A DNA stretch of 33,989 nucleotides, from positions 1 to 33,989 of the forward strand of contig CACYRB010000019.1 in the NCBI GenBank assembly GCA_902776685.1. Reading direction: 5' to 3'. The notes below the pieces were generated by a model. It saw only the letters and a list, made by a program, of their open reading frames with translations, was not told where the DNA came from and ran no database searches. Positions within the stretch are counted from its first letter, which is position 1. Each line of letters starts with the position of its first letter. This document shows, piece by piece, positions 1-7,700 of this stretch. Position numbers and translations under genes: made by a program. Source of the stretch: an uncultured Prevotellaceae bacterium. GTDB taxonomy: Bacteria > Bacteroidota > Bacteroidia > Bacteroidales > Bacteroidaceae.

Positions 1-2
1 TG

Positions 3-89
3 TGCGGCAGGTATTTTGAGCTGCACATGCGCATGGCGATCGTCTGCCGTGAAATGCTATGTCAAAGACAATCTTGCATTACACCATAA
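3..89 (+). CDS. possible 3' end of an upstream gene (partial)
   Basis: The third forward frame is open from the window edge and stops with TAA at 87-89, giving 28 residues that begin CGRYFELHMRMAIV. Third positions are mostly G or C in the first half, as in real genes nearby. The fragment is too short to assign a family and may be chance. The other forward frames stop early or give implausible peptides. Confidence 0.3.
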   Translation, partial: CGRYFELHMRMAIVCREMLCQRQSCITP

Positions 90-118
90 TGTTATAAATA
101 AATAAAAAGGCCGGGCAA

Positions 119-152
119 TTGATGGCAGTCTCGTTTTTTTGTATTACCTTTG
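119..152 (+). promoter_or_regulatory. Bacteroidetes-type promoter of the oadA-like gene
   Basis: TACCTTTG at 145-152 matches the -7 element TAnnTTTG. A weak TTG at 119-121 lies 23 bases upstream, slightly too far for a good -33 box. The element falls on an upstream in-frame TTG at 150, so translation cannot start there and the ATG at 228 is preferred. The leader would be about 70 nt. Confidence 0.6.
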
Positions 153-227
153 CATCCTGAAAAAAATGACAGGGCGACAGGAAGGACAAATCTGTCCGAC
201 GTCGTTTTGTTGAAACAAATAAGAAGA

Positions 228-2006
228 ATGACAAAGAAAAAGATACAATTCAGTCTCGTCTATCGGGACATGTGGCAGAGCTCAGGCAAGTTTCAGCCAC
301 GCAAAGACCAGTTGGAGCGCATCGCTCCCGTGATTATCGAGATGGGCTGTTTCGCCCGAGTGGAAACCAACGGCGGGGCCTTTGAGCAGGTGAACCTGTT
401 GGCAGGTGAGAATCCTAACGAGGCCGTGCGTGCCTTCTGTAAGCCGTTCAACGAGGTGGGCATCAAGACTCACATGCTCGACCGCGGCCTGAACGCACTG
501 CGCATGTACCCTGTGCCCGACGATGTTCGTGCACTGATGTACAAGGTGAAGCATGCTCAGGGCGTGGACATCCCCCGAATCTTCGACGGACTGAACGATG
601 TGCGCAACATCATCCCCAGCATCAAGTGGGCAAAAGAGGCAGGCATGACGCCGCAGGGCACGCTCTGCATCACCACGTCGCCCGTCCACACGCTCGACTA
701 CTACATGAACATTGCCGACCAGCTCATCGAAGCCGGTGCCGAGGAAATCTGTCTGAAAGACATGGCTGGCATCGGACAGCCCGCCTTCCTGGGCAAGCTG
801 ACGAAGATGATTAAGACAAAGTACCCCGAAATCATTATCCAGTATCATGGTCACTCTGGTCCCGGACTGTCGATGGCCTCGATTCTCGAAGTCTGCGAAA
901 ACGGTGCCGATATTATCGATACCGCCATCGAACCGCTGTCTTGGGGTAAGGTGCATCCCGACGTGATTTCCGTTCAGTCGATGCTGCGCAACGAGGGCTT
1001 CGACGTGCCCGACATCAATATGGAGGCTTATATGAAGGCGCGTTCGCTCACGCAGGAGTTCATCGACGAGTGGCTGGGCTACTTCATCAATCCCGGTAAC
1101 AAGCACATGTCGTCGCTGCTGCTCGGATGCGGTCTGCCCGGCGGCATGATGGGCTCGATGATGGCCGACCTCGGCGGAATCATGGGAACCATCAACAACC
1201 TGCGTCGCAAGAAAGGCGAAGAGGAACTGTCGACCGACGACATGCTCGTCAAGCTCTTCAACGAAGTGGAATACGTCTGGCCGCGTGTCGGCTATCCGCC
1301 ACTGGTGACTCCGTTCTCGCAATATGTGAAGAACATCGCGCTGATGAACCTGCTCACCATGGAACAGGGCAAGGGCCGTTTCGTGATGATGGACGACTCG
1401 ATGTGGGGCATGATACTCGGCAAGAGCGGCAAGGTGCCCGGCGAGCTGGCACCCGAAATCATCGAACTGGCCAAGAAGCAGGGCCGCGAGTTTGTCACCG
1501 ACGATCCGCGAACCTTCTATCCCAATGCCCTCGACGACTTCCGCAAGGAAATGGATGAAAATGGATGGGACTACGGACAGGACAACGAAGAGTTGTGGGA
1601 ACTGGCCATGCACCCCGAGCAATATCGCAACTACAAGAGCGGCCAGGCCAAGAAAAACTTCCTTGCCGACCTGCAGAAGGCAAAGGATGCTGCCCTCGGT
1701 ACGAAGCTTTCGCCCGAAGAACTCAGCGCCTTCAAGCACGCCAAGGCCGATGCCATCGTCGCACCCGTCAAGGGACAGGTGTTCTGGGAGTTCCAGGGCG
1801 ACGGCGAGGCTGTACCTGCTGTCGAGCCCTTCATCGGCAAGGAGTATCAGGAGGGCGATGCCTTCTGCTACATCATGGCACCGTGGGGCGAGTTTGTTGA
1901 GGTGAAGGCTGCCCTCGGCGGCAAGCTTGTTGAAATCAACGCCCGTCAAGGCTCGAAGATTCAAAAGGGCGACACCATCGCCTACATCGAAAGACCGCAG
2001 GAATAA
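228..2006 (+). CDS. oadA: oxaloacetate decarboxylase / pyruvate carboxylase-type carboxyltransferase subunit
   Basis: A 592-residue protein of the biotin-dependent carboxyltransferase family (HMGL-like barrel plus conserved carboxylase region), which moves CO2 between carboxybiotin and pyruvate/oxaloacetate in the cytoplasm. The N-terminal motif is RDMWQS, where the family usually has RDAHQS. GLNDVRN, the KDMAG motif with the catalytic lysine, and an HGH metal pair (YHGHSG) are all visible. Residues from about 509 form a biotinyl/lipoyl-like C-terminal domain, but the usual AMKM biotin-accepting motif is missing and YIMAPWGE occurs near residue 548. It may therefore use a separate biotin carrier. 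ATG 228 is chosen because the longer reading starts inside the promoter. The next gene starts on the base after this stop codon. No membrane beta subunit or biotin carboxylase lies in the window, so the exact reaction is inferred. Confidence 0.82.
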   Translation: MTKKKIQFSLVYRDMWQSSGKFQPRKDQLERIAPVIIEMGCFARVETNGGAFEQVNLLAGENPNEAVRAFCKPFNEVGIKTHMLDRGLNALRMYPVPDDVRALMYKVKHAQGVDIPRIFDGLNDVRNIIPSIKWAKEAGMTPQGTLCITTSPVHTLDYYMNIADQLIEAGAEEICLKDMAGIGQPAFLGKLTKMIKTKYPEIIIQYHGHSGPGLSMASILEVCENGADIIDTAIEPLSWGKVHPDVISVQSMLRNEGFDVPDINMEAYMKARSLTQEFIDEWLGYFINPGNKHMSSLLLGCGLPGGMMGSMMADLGGIMGTINNLRRKKGEEELSTDDMLVKLFNEVEYVWPRVGYPPLVTPFSQYVKNIALMNLLTMEQGKGRFVMMDDSMWGMILGKSGKVPGELAPEIIELAKKQGREFVTDDPRTFYPNALDDFRKEMDENGWDYGQDNEELWELAMHPEQYRNYKSGQAKKNFLADLQKAKDAALGTKLSPEELSAFKHAKADAIVAPVKGQVFWEFQGDGEAVPAVEPFIGKEYQEGDAFCYIMAPWGEFVEVKAALGGKLVEINARQGSKIQKGDTIAYIERPQE

Positions 2007-2558
2007 ATGGAATATCAGAAAATCATCGACCATTATTATAAGGAGGATACGCCCTTGCGGCATATCCTCCTTCTGCATAGTCGGCAGGTGGCCGACCGCG
2101 CCCTGCTCATCTGTGACCGTCATCCAGAGTTCGGGATCGACCGCGACTTCGTTGAGTCGGCTGCCATGCTCCACGACATCGGCATCGTTCGCTGCGATGC
2201 TCCCGGCATCCACTGTCATGGTACAGAGCCCTATATCCGTCATGGCTTACTGGGTGCAGAGATGCTCATTGCCCTTCAAGGTCCGCACTCCGACCTCCAC
2301 GCTTTTGCTCGTGTCTGCGAGCGCCATACGGGGGCGGGCATCACGAAAGCAGACATCGTGCAGCAGGGATTGCCCATGCCACTGCGCGACTTCACTCCTG
2401 AGACACTGGCGGAAAAGGTCATCTGCTATGCCGACAAGTTTTATTCAAAGAGTCGGCCCGACCACGAGAAGACAATAGAAGAGGCCATCTGCAGCCTCAC
2501 GAAATTTGGCGATGCCGGTGTCGCCCGTTTCAAAGAATGGGTGGAATTGTTCGAATAA
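2007..2558 (+). CDS. HD-domain metal-dependent phosphohydrolase
   Basis: A 183-residue cytoplasmic protein of the HD superfamily. His24, the His56-Asp57 pair in AAMLHDIGI, further histidines (GIHCHGTE, IRHG, CERHTG) and an Asp in YADKFYSK fit a metal-binding HD site. The family hydrolyses phosphate esters of nucleotides and other metabolites; the substrate here cannot be read from sequence. The ATG directly abuts the stop of the carboxyltransferase gene, so the two are almost certainly translationally coupled in one transcript. A strong hairpin terminator follows. Confidence 0.8.
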   Translation: MEYQKIIDHYYKEDTPLRHILLLHSRQVADRALLICDRHPEFGIDRDFVESAAMLHDIGIVRCDAPGIHCHGTEPYIRHGLLGAEMLIALQGPHSDLHAFARVCERHTGAGITKADIVQQGLPMPLRDFTPETLAEKVICYADKFYSKSRPDHEKTIEEAICSLTKFGDAGVARFKEWVELFE

Positions 2559-2560
2559 TA

Positions 2561-2600
2561 CAATCATATAGCACTTAATCTGCTATATGATTGCCTTTTT
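2561..2600 (+). terminator. Rho-independent terminator after the HD gene
   Basis: A 13-bp perfect inverted repeat (2561-2573 with 2581-2593, arm CAATCATATAGCA) with a 7-nt loop is followed by CCTTTTTAT. It sits between two convergent genes; the T run is on the plus-strand side. Confidence 0.85.
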
Positions 2601-3627
2601 ATAAGTTTAGTTTTCGTTGTAGGATTTTGCTCAGGGCCAGCACGTGACGCGTTTGTTTCGTAATGTCGTCACGCACGATGTTGATTTCGTTGAACAGCTC
2701 GGCAGCTGCACTCTGAATCATGTTGGGCTTTCGCAGGTCCTTGTTGCCGTCGGGGTTGACAAGAATGCGGATGCCTTTTTCTTTCAACTCGACATCGACA
2801 TGCTCGCCAGCCATGACGGGGTCGCCGTCGTAGTGTATCACACCCGGTTTGCTTCGCTTGATGTGTAGATTCTTGCACTTGAACGTCTTTATCTTCGAAC
2901 TCTTGTCAAGCGTCTTGTTGAACATGTCGATGCTGATTTGCGGCGCATCGAGCACGTCGAAAGGTTCCATGATGATGACATCCATCAGTCCGTCGCTCAT
3001 TGATGCCTGCGGTGCGATGTAGGCATTGTTGCCATATTGCGAGGCATTGGCACACGAAATGAGGAAAGCGCGATGGCGGGTGGTGCCGCTCTCATCTTGA
3101 ATCTCATAGACCTCGGGTTTGTATTTCAGTCCTTCGCGCAACACGTTTTCCACATAGGTGATTGGCCCTCGCTTGCCCGACTCGGCAAACTTATGACTGA
3201 TGAATGCGTCGAAGCCCATGCCGCAGGTGCAGAAAAACGGATGGCCGTTGATGATGCCGTAGTCCAGGTTGTGAATCTCGCAGGCATTGATAATCTCGAT
3301 GGCCTTCTTCGTGTTGAGCGGCAAGAGCAAGTGGCGTGCCAGTCCGTTGCCCGACCCGCAGGGAATGATGCCCAGCGCCGTTTGCGAATGAACCAATGCG
3401 CGCCCCACTTCGTTCACCGTTCCGTCGCCGCCAATGGCCACGACGATGTCGGTGCCGTTGTCTTTTTCCTGCCGGGCAATCTCTGTGGCATGACCGGGGT
3501 GTTCAGTCAGAACAAGCTCATAGTCAAAGCTTTCGAGGTCGAGCGTTTTGGCTATCAGTTCCGGAATCTCAGCCTTGTTTGCCGCGCCTGAGATTGGATT
3601 CATGATGAAGACGACACGTTTTTTCAT
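2599..3627 (-). CDS. diacylglycerol/sphingosine kinase family lipid kinase (YegS/LCB5-like)
   Basis: A 342-residue lipid kinase of the DAGK catalytic family. The NPISG motif is near residue 10, the nucleotide-binding GGDGT is at 66-70 and CGSGNGLARH near 91. The C-terminal beta domain includes the typical VHYDGDP-like segment (VIHYDGDPV). It phosphorylates a lipid hydroxyl using ATP at the inner face of the membrane. It is divergent from serine palmitoyltransferase, 167 bp away, so a sphingoid or ceramide substrate is a reasonable inference, with diacylglycerol as the alternative. The start ATG at 3627 is needed for the first beta strand. The predicted -7 element lies only a few bases upstream, suggesting a very short leader. 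Confidence 0.8.
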   Translation of the reverse strand: MKKRVVFIMNPISGAANKAEIPELIAKTLDLESFDYELVLTEHPGHATEIARQEKDNGTDIVVAIGGDGTVNEVGRALVHSQTALGIIPCGSGNGLARHLLLPLNTKKAIEIINACEIHNLDYGIINGHPFFCTCGMGFDAFISHKFAESGKRGPITYVENVLREGLKYKPEVYEIQDESGTTRHRAFLISCANASQYGNNAYIAPQASMSDGLMDVIIMEPFDVLDAPQISIDMFNKTLDKSSKIKTFKCKNLHIKRSKPGVIHYDGDPVMAGEHVDVELKEKGIRILVNPDGNKDLRKPNMIQSAAAELFNEINIVRDDITKQTRHVLALSKILQRKLNL

Positions 3628-3634
3628 TCTTTTG

Positions 3635-3642
3635 CAAAAGTA
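3635..3642 (-). promoter_or_regulatory. -7 element of the lipid kinase gene
   Basis: On the minus strand this reads TACTTTTG, matching TAnnTTTG, 7 bases upstream of the ATG. Transcription would start close to the initiation codon, giving a near-leaderless mRNA. No good -33 box was found. Confidence 0.45.
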
Positions 3643-3735
3643 ATAAAAAACAATTGAAATATAGAGAAATGAAAAATAAAATTTATAAAAAGCATATTTT
3701 TTATTAAAAATGCGTAGAATGTGACAACTTTTTTG

Positions 3736-3743
3736 TATCTTTG
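3736..3743 (+). promoter_or_regulatory. -7 element of serine palmitoyltransferase
   Basis: TATCTTTG matches TAnnTTTG and is followed by the GCAGCCTG context common at Bacteroidetes start sites. The leader to the ATG at 3795 would be about 45 nt. The -33 box is unclear. Confidence 0.55.
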
Positions 3744-3794
3744 CAGCCTGAATAAATTAAAAACAGGAGTTTTTACCTTGTTAATACAAACGTA

Positions 3795-4982
3795 ATGGGA
3801 CAATTACAGGAAAGATACAAAAATTATCGCGAGCCGCAGAAATTTATGGCGGCTCACGTGTATCCCTATTTTCGCGAGATAACCAGTAAGCAAGGCACCG
3901 AGGTTGACATGGGTGGCCACAGCGTTCTCATGTTCGGTTCGAATGCCTATACCGGTCTTACCGGCGACCCGCGTATCATACAAGCTGCCAAGGATGCACT
4001 CGACAAATATGGTTCGGGATGTGCCGGCAGTCGTTTCCTCAATGGAACACTCGACATTCATGTGAAGCTGGAGAAAGAGCTGGCTGCCTTCGAAGGTAAG
4101 GAAGACGCCATGGGATTTTCTACCGGATTCTCTGTCAATCAAGGAGTCATACCGGCACTACTGAACAAAGACGACTACGTGATTTGCGACGACCGCGACC
4201 ATGCCAGTATTGTTGACGGCCGCCGTCTGGCTTTTGCAAAACAGTTGCACTACAAGCACAACGACATGGACGACTTGGAGCGTGTACTCCAGAAGCTGCC
4301 CTATGAGGCCGTGAAGCTGATTGTTGTCGACGGCGTATTTTCCATGGAGGGCGACCTTTGTAAACTGCCCGAGATCGTAGAGCTGAAGCACAAGTATAAT
4401 TGTTCTATCATGGTCGACGAGGCTCACGGCATTGGCGTCTTTGGTCGTCAGGGACGAGGCGTGTGTGACCATTTCGGACTGACCGACGAGGTCGACCTCA
4501 TCATGGGCACATTCTCCAAATCGCTTGCGTCTATCGGTGGATTCATTGCCAGCGACTTCGACACCATCAACTGGTTGCGCCACACTTGCCGCTCCTACAT
4601 CTTCTCTGCCAGCAACACACCCGCTGCAACGGCAGCTGCCATGACAGCACTTCACATCATTCAGGAAGAGCCCGAGCGCATTGAGGCACTGTGGAAGGTG
4701 ACGCGCTATGCCCTGAAACGCTTCCGCGAAGAGGGCTTCGAGATAGGCGAGACCGAGAGTCCCATCATCCCGCTTTATGTGCACGATGTGGAAAAAACGT
4801 TCCTCGTCACCGCCCTGGCCTACGAGGCAGGTGTGTTCATCAATCCCGTCATTCCGCCGGCATGTGCTCCGCAAGACACACTCGTCCGTTTTGCCCTCAT
4901 GGCCACACACACCGAAGAGCAGGTCGAGCGTGGTGTGCAAACCCTGAAGAAGATATTTGTAGAGCAGGGCATCGTCAAATAA
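3795..4982 (+). CDS. spt: serine palmitoyltransferase (PLP-dependent alpha-oxoamine synthase)
   Basis: A 395-residue fold-type I PLP enzyme that condenses an amino acid with an acyl-CoA. Sphingolipid-making Bacteroidetes use such an enzyme to join serine and palmitoyl-CoA into 3-ketosphinganine, the first step of sphingolipid synthesis. Visible motifs are GSNAYTGL, GSGCAGSRFLNGT, DDRDHASIVDG (the PLP-stacking His), MVDEAHGIGVFG and GTFSKSLASIGG, in which Lys242 is the PLP lysine. Length is normal for the family. The N-terminus (MGQLQERYKNYREPQKFM) is SPT-like rather than like BioF or Kbl, but 2-amino-3-ketobutyrate CoA ligase cannot be wholly excluded. The divergent lipid kinase supports a lipid role. 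tRNA-Pro follows after its own promoter. Confidence 0.85.
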   Translation: MGQLQERYKNYREPQKFMAAHVYPYFREITSKQGTEVDMGGHSVLMFGSNAYTGLTGDPRIIQAAKDALDKYGSGCAGSRFLNGTLDIHVKLEKELAAFEGKEDAMGFSTGFSVNQGVIPALLNKDDYVICDDRDHASIVDGRRLAFAKQLHYKHNDMDDLERVLQKLPYEAVKLIVVDGVFSMEGDLCKLPEIVELKHKYNCSIMVDEAHGIGVFGRQGRGVCDHFGLTDEVDLIMGTFSKSLASIGGFIASDFDTINWLRHTCRSYIFSASNTPAATAAAMTALHIIQEEPERIEALWKVTRYALKRFREEGFEIGETESPIIPLYVHDVEKTFLVTALAYEAGVFINPVIPPACAPQDTLVRFALMATHTEEQVERGVQTLKKIFVEQGIVK

Positions 4983-4996
4983 AAATGACGTAAAAC

Positions 4997-5027
4997 TTGC
5001 ACAATTGCGGAAAAAGCCGTAATTTTG
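4997..5027 (+). promoter_or_regulatory. promoter of tRNA-Pro
   Basis: TTG (4997-4999), 20 bases, then TAATTTTG (5020-5027): a close match to the Bacteroidetes sigma consensus. The G of the -7 element lies 17 bases before the mature tRNA. Confidence 0.75.
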
Positions 5028-5043
5028 CAGCCCGAAAACCGTT

Positions 5044-5117
5044 CGGGGTGTAGCGCAGTCCGGTAGCGCTCCTGGTTTGGGACCAGGCGGTCGCAGGTTC
5101 GAATCCTGTCGCCCCGA
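5044..5117 (+). tRNA. tRNA-Pro (anticodon TGG)
   Basis: A 74-nt cloverleaf. The acceptor CGGGGTG pairs with CGCCCCG and A is the discriminator. The anticodon stem CCTGG/CCAGG carries loop TTTGGGA with anticodon TGG. The T arm is GCAGG-TTCGAAT-CCTGT. CCA is not encoded. Confidence 0.95.
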
Positions 5118-5130
5118 CAACCATAAAAAA

Positions 5131-5163
5131 GAGAGGTGATTCCTGTTGGAGTCACCTCTCTTT
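5131..5163 (+). terminator. terminator after tRNA-Pro
   Basis: A 9-bp perfect stem (GAGAGGTGA 5131-5139 with TCACCTCTC 5152-5160) is preceded by six A and followed by only three T. The T run is short, so termination strength is uncertain. Confidence 0.65.
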
Positions 5164-5208
5164 CCGTATGCCGCATTATCATTTCGACAAAGAGACATTA
5201 TTTTTCCA

Positions 5209-5335
5209 ACGCGGCACGCCGCGCATCCCTCGCTACGCTCGCCCTCCCGTAGCCTTCCCCCTACGTGCTAATGGAGTCTTTTTACCTTTTCACCTTTTTA
5301 CTTTTTCCGTGTCTATCCGTGTTCATCCGCTGCTA
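5209..5335. repeat. dispersed GC-rich palindrome element, copy A
   Basis: The gap 5164-5350 has no gene. It holds the GC-rich palindrome ACGCGGCACGCCGCG (5209-5223), a diverged middle, CTACGTGCTAATGGAG, and a GTGTTCATCCGC block (5319-5335). The same modules recur at 5727-5790, 11628-11783 and 33453-33478. The 17-mer at 5319-5335 is the exact reverse complement of 11628-11644. Confidence 0.7.
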
Positions 5336-5350
5336 ATGCTTGCTGCGTTG

Positions 5351-5698
5351 TCAGTTCTCTTTGAAGCAGACGATGCCCGTGAGGTTTTCGTCGAGGTAGA
5401 AAGTCTGTTGGCGTTCGTTGCCTTTCTCGTCGGTGAAACGCGTAGTTATGAACAGCAGCTTGCCGGGCAGTTTCACGTTGCTATATGCCGCACCGGGCTT
5501 GTTCTTCCGCATGGCAGCAACATCGTCGGCCTTGACGAAGCGTGTCGAGTCGAGTCTGAGAAATGTCACCTGCTTGCGCTCGCCTGGAAGGTTGGCGTCG
5601 ATGAAGTCGTTGACAACCGACTTCGCCTGGTGCCCGTCGCCGCAACCCGTGAGCAGGGCTGCGGCGAGGAACAGGGTAGGGATGAGTTTTATTTTCAT
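5351..5698 (-). CDS. small predicted lipoprotein
   Basis: A 115-residue protein with a type II signal: MKIKLIPTLF, a hydrophobic core and lipobox LLTGC, so it should be lipidated at Cys19 and sit in the envelope. The mature part, rich in Lys, Arg and Asp, ends in a segment (TFYLDENLTGIVCFKEN) typical of a small beta domain. I do not recognise a named family. It lies 102 bp downstream of pepD on the same strand with repeat copy B in the gap; no separate promoter is evident, so cotranscription is possible. Confidence 0.7.
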   Translation of the reverse strand: MKIKLIPTLFLAAALLTGCGDGHQAKSVVNDFIDANLPGERKQVTFLRLDSTRFVKADDVAAMRKNKPGAAYSNVKLPGKLLFITTRFTDEKGNERQQTFYLDENLTGIVCFKEN

Positions 5699-5726
5699 TC
5701 TTTAAAAGGTATTTATTTGATACTTA

Positions 5727-5790
5727 ACGCGGCACGCCGCGTCCCTACATGCTGACGGAATTTTATTCTGTATTCATCCGTGTTCATCCG
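5727..5790. repeat. dispersed GC-rich palindrome element, copy B
   Basis: The 26-bp block at 5727-5752 is identical to 33453-33478. The 36-bp block at 5755-5790 is the reverse complement of 11748-11783 with one mismatch. The copy lies between pepD and the small lipoprotein gene. Confidence 0.8.
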
Positions 5791-5800
5791 CAGCGAATGG

Positions 5801-7240
5801 TCAGACACTCTTGAGGATGTCGAGCAGATTGTCCCAAACCATCTGCACAGTGGGGATGAGCAGACGCTCGTCGGGCGAGTGTACGCCACGCAGCGTGGGC
5901 CCAAAGCTCACCATGTCGAGGTTCGGATATTTCTCGGAGAAGAGACCGCACTCCAGTCCGGCGTGGATTCCCAGCACCTGCGGGTCTTTGCCGAAGAGTT
6001 TCTTGTAGGAGTTGACGGCCAGCGTAGTCATCTTGCTGTCGGCACGCATCTTCCATGCGGGATAGCCCTCGCCCTGCACCACCTCGGCACCAGCCAGCTG
6101 GAAGGCAGCCTTCACGGTGGCAGCCTGGTTGTCGAGCGCACTCATCACGTTGCTGCGCTGCGAGGTCACGATGAAAGCCTCCTTCTCGCCTGTGGCGATG
6201 CTCGCCAGGTTACTCGATGTCTCAACGAGCCAAGCGATTTCCTCGTCCTGACACATGGCAAACACGCCGCAGTCGACCGCTTGCATCGCCTGCACGAGCC
6301 GTTCACTGACAGCCTGCGGCAGCACCGTCTGTCGTTCGGCGCTCTCCATCTGGAACTGCATCGATTTCTCCGTCACGTGGTATTCCTCTTCCACTTCGCT
6401 GACAAAGATGTTCCATTCGGCCCTTACGTTTTCCTTCTTGTCGGCCGGCACGGCAAAGGTGATGATGCCGTCGCGCGGAATAGCGTTGTGTAGCTTGCCG
6501 GCATTAAACTGCGCCAGACGCAGCCCGTGGCGTTCCTGCGTCTGATAGAGGAAGCGCGTGAGCAACTTCAGTGCGTTGGCACGTTTCTTGTTGATGTCGT
6601 CGCCCGAGTGTCCGCCCACCAGTCCTTTGACCGATGCGGTGATGAAGAACCATCCCTCGGGAGCCTCCTCGCGCTCATAGCGGAAAGTAGCCGTGGTGTT
6701 GCGGCCGCCGGCACACGACACGAAGATCTGTCCCTCGTCCTCCGAGTCGAGGTTGATGAGCATGTCGCCCGTCATGAACCCCGCCTTCATGCCCTCGGCG
6801 CCGGTGAGCCCCGTCTCCTCGTCGCGTGTGAAGACACATTCCAGTGGTCCGTGCTCAATGTCGTTGCTGTCGAGGATAGCCAGCTCGATGGCGCAGCCGA
6901 TGCCGTCGTCGGCGCCCAGCGTCGTGCCCTTGGCCTTCATCCATTCGCCGTCGACATAGGTCTGTATGGGGTCGCGGTCGAAGTCGTGGTCCACCTCGGG
7001 CAGCTTCTCGCACACCATGTCCATGTGACTTTGCAGGATGATGGTGGGCTTCTGCTCCATGCCGGGCGTGGCAGGCTTGCGGATGATGACATTACCGGTT
7101 TCGTCGACTTGAGTCTCCAGGTTGTGGCTTTCTCCGAAACTGCGGAGATACTCAATCATTTTCTCTTCGCGCTTCGATGGGCGCGGAATGGCGTTGATTC
7201 GGGCAAACTGCTCAAACACGCGTGAAGGTTTTAATTCCAT
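5801..7240 (-). CDS. pepD: aminoacyl-histidine dipeptidase (cytosol non-specific dipeptidase, M20C)
   Basis: A 479-residue zinc peptidase of family M20 that cleaves Xaa-His and other dipeptides in the cytoplasm. It has all expected landmarks: the NAIPRPSK start of the fold, SHMDMVCE near residue 72 (metal His and adjacent catalytic Asp), LGADDGIG (bridging Asp), DEETGLTGA (catalytic Glu pair), LDSEDEG (metal ligand), GGHSGDDIN at the lid domain, and a C-terminal HAGLECGLF metal histidine. Length matches the PepD subfamily. The ATG at 7240 gives the usual MELKPSRVFEQF N-terminus. It is divergent from the small membrane protein gene at 7392. Confidence 0.93.
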   Translation of the reverse strand: MELKPSRVFEQFARINAIPRPSKREEKMIEYLRSFGESHNLETQVDETGNVIIRKPATPGMEQKPTIILQSHMDMVCEKLPEVDHDFDRDPIQTYVDGEWMKAKGTTLGADDGIGCAIELAILDSNDIEHGPLECVFTRDEETGLTGAEGMKAGFMTGDMLINLDSEDEGQIFVSCAGGRNTTATFRYEREEAPEGWFFITASVKGLVGGHSGDDINKKRANALKLLTRFLYQTQERHGLRLAQFNAGKLHNAIPRDGIITFAVPADKKENVRAEWNIFVSEVEEEYHVTEKSMQFQMESAERQTVLPQAVSERLVQAMQAVDCGVFAMCQDEEIAWLVETSSNLASIATGEKEAFIVTSQRSNVMSALDNQAATVKAAFQLAGAEVVQGEGYPAWKMRADSKMTTLAVNSYKKLFGKDPQVLGIHAGLECGLFSEKYPNLDMVSFGPTLRGVHSPDERLLIPTVQMVWDNLLDILKSV

Positions 7241-7267
7241 ATAATTTCTTTATTTATGTTATTTTAT

Positions 7268-7298
7268 TTTGTTGTTCCCGCTTTTTGTATTACCTTTG
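7268..7298 (+). promoter_or_regulatory. promoter of the small membrane protein gene
   Basis: TTTG (7268-7271), 19 bases, TACCTTTG (7291-7298). The leader of about 90 nt includes the hairpin GGAGC-TT-GCTCC at 7336-7347. Confidence 0.7.
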
Positions 7299-7324
7299 CA
7301 GAGCTTTCTGCAAGATTCTGCAAA

Positions 7325-7365
7325 CGAGTGCAGTAGGAGCTTGCTCCAATTTTGCCGAGTGCAGT
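7325..7365. repeat. CGAGTGCAGT direct repeat with hairpin
   Basis: CGAGTGCAGT occurs at 7325-7334 and 7356-7365, separated by a GGAGC/GCTCC hairpin. The 13-mer at 7353-7365 recurs inverted at 21597-21609, also just upstream of a promoter, so it appears to be a dispersed element or regulatory motif. Confidence 0.5.
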
Positions 7366-7376
7366 TAAATTCTTTG

Positions 7377-7384
7377 CAAAGATA
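7377..7384 (-). promoter_or_regulatory. possible -7 element for pepD
   Basis: On the minus strand this reads TATCTTTG. It would give a leader of about 130 nt for pepD. No clear -33 box is seen, so support is modest. Confidence 0.4.
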
Positions 7385-7391
7385 GAAAAAA

Positions 7392-7586
7392 ATGGTGAAA
7401 ACTCTGCTCTTAAGTGTGTTAATAATTGCTATTGCGATGGCATTATTCTGCGTGAAGCTGCTTTTCCGCAAGGACGGCCGCTTCAGCTCGCAGCACATCC
7501 ACGACTCCGAGGCCATGCGCGAGCGCGGCATCCACTGCGTCATCGACCAAGACCGCGAGGCACGGCAGAAGGATGGAGCGTATTAG
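7392..7586 (+). CDS. small single-span membrane protein
   Basis: A 64-residue protein: an N-terminal transmembrane helix (about residues 4-23, LLLSVLIIAIAMALFCVKLL) followed by a basic, hydrophilic tail with FRKDGRF and EAMRERGIHC. The pattern of one helix, then FRK-G-F, then a short tail ending in a conserved-looking GI-C segment resembles small membrane proteins common in Bacteroidales; no function is known to me. A good promoter at 7268-7298 and a sensible ATG support expression. Its stop codon begins the 14-bp tandem repeat at 7584. Confidence 0.6.
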   Translation: MVKTLLLSVLIIAIAMALFCVKLLFRKDGRFSSQHIHDSEAMRERGIHCVIDQDREARQKDGAY

Positions 7587-7630
7587 TTCATAGTGCATAG
7601 TTCATAAGTGCATAGTTCATAGTGCATAGT
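7584..7630. repeat. short tandem repeat TAGTTCATAGTGCA
   Basis: Three 14-15 bp units (7584-7597, 7598-7612, 7613-7626) plus a partial one. The first unit supplies the TAG stop of the preceding gene. Confidence 0.8.
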
Positions 7631-7700
7631 GAAGAATGTTATTTTGTTAATGTGTCTTTAAGACCATAATGTGTCAATTAAATCAATAATTATAAATCAA

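Noticed and set aside
150-227. N-terminal extension of the carboxyltransferase from TTG 150
   Set aside because: The TTG is part of the -7 element, so it lies upstream of the transcription start.
282-2243. Long minus-strand open frame (653 codons) opposite the carboxyltransferase and HD genes
   Set aside because: It is antisense to two genes with clear family motifs and gives a His/Val-rich sequence with no recognisable domain. It is a by-product of GC-rich codon use.
4158-5198. Minus-strand frames running over tRNA-Pro with DRIRTCD-like peptides
   Set aside because: These are translations of the tRNA reverse complement, a well-known false protein family.
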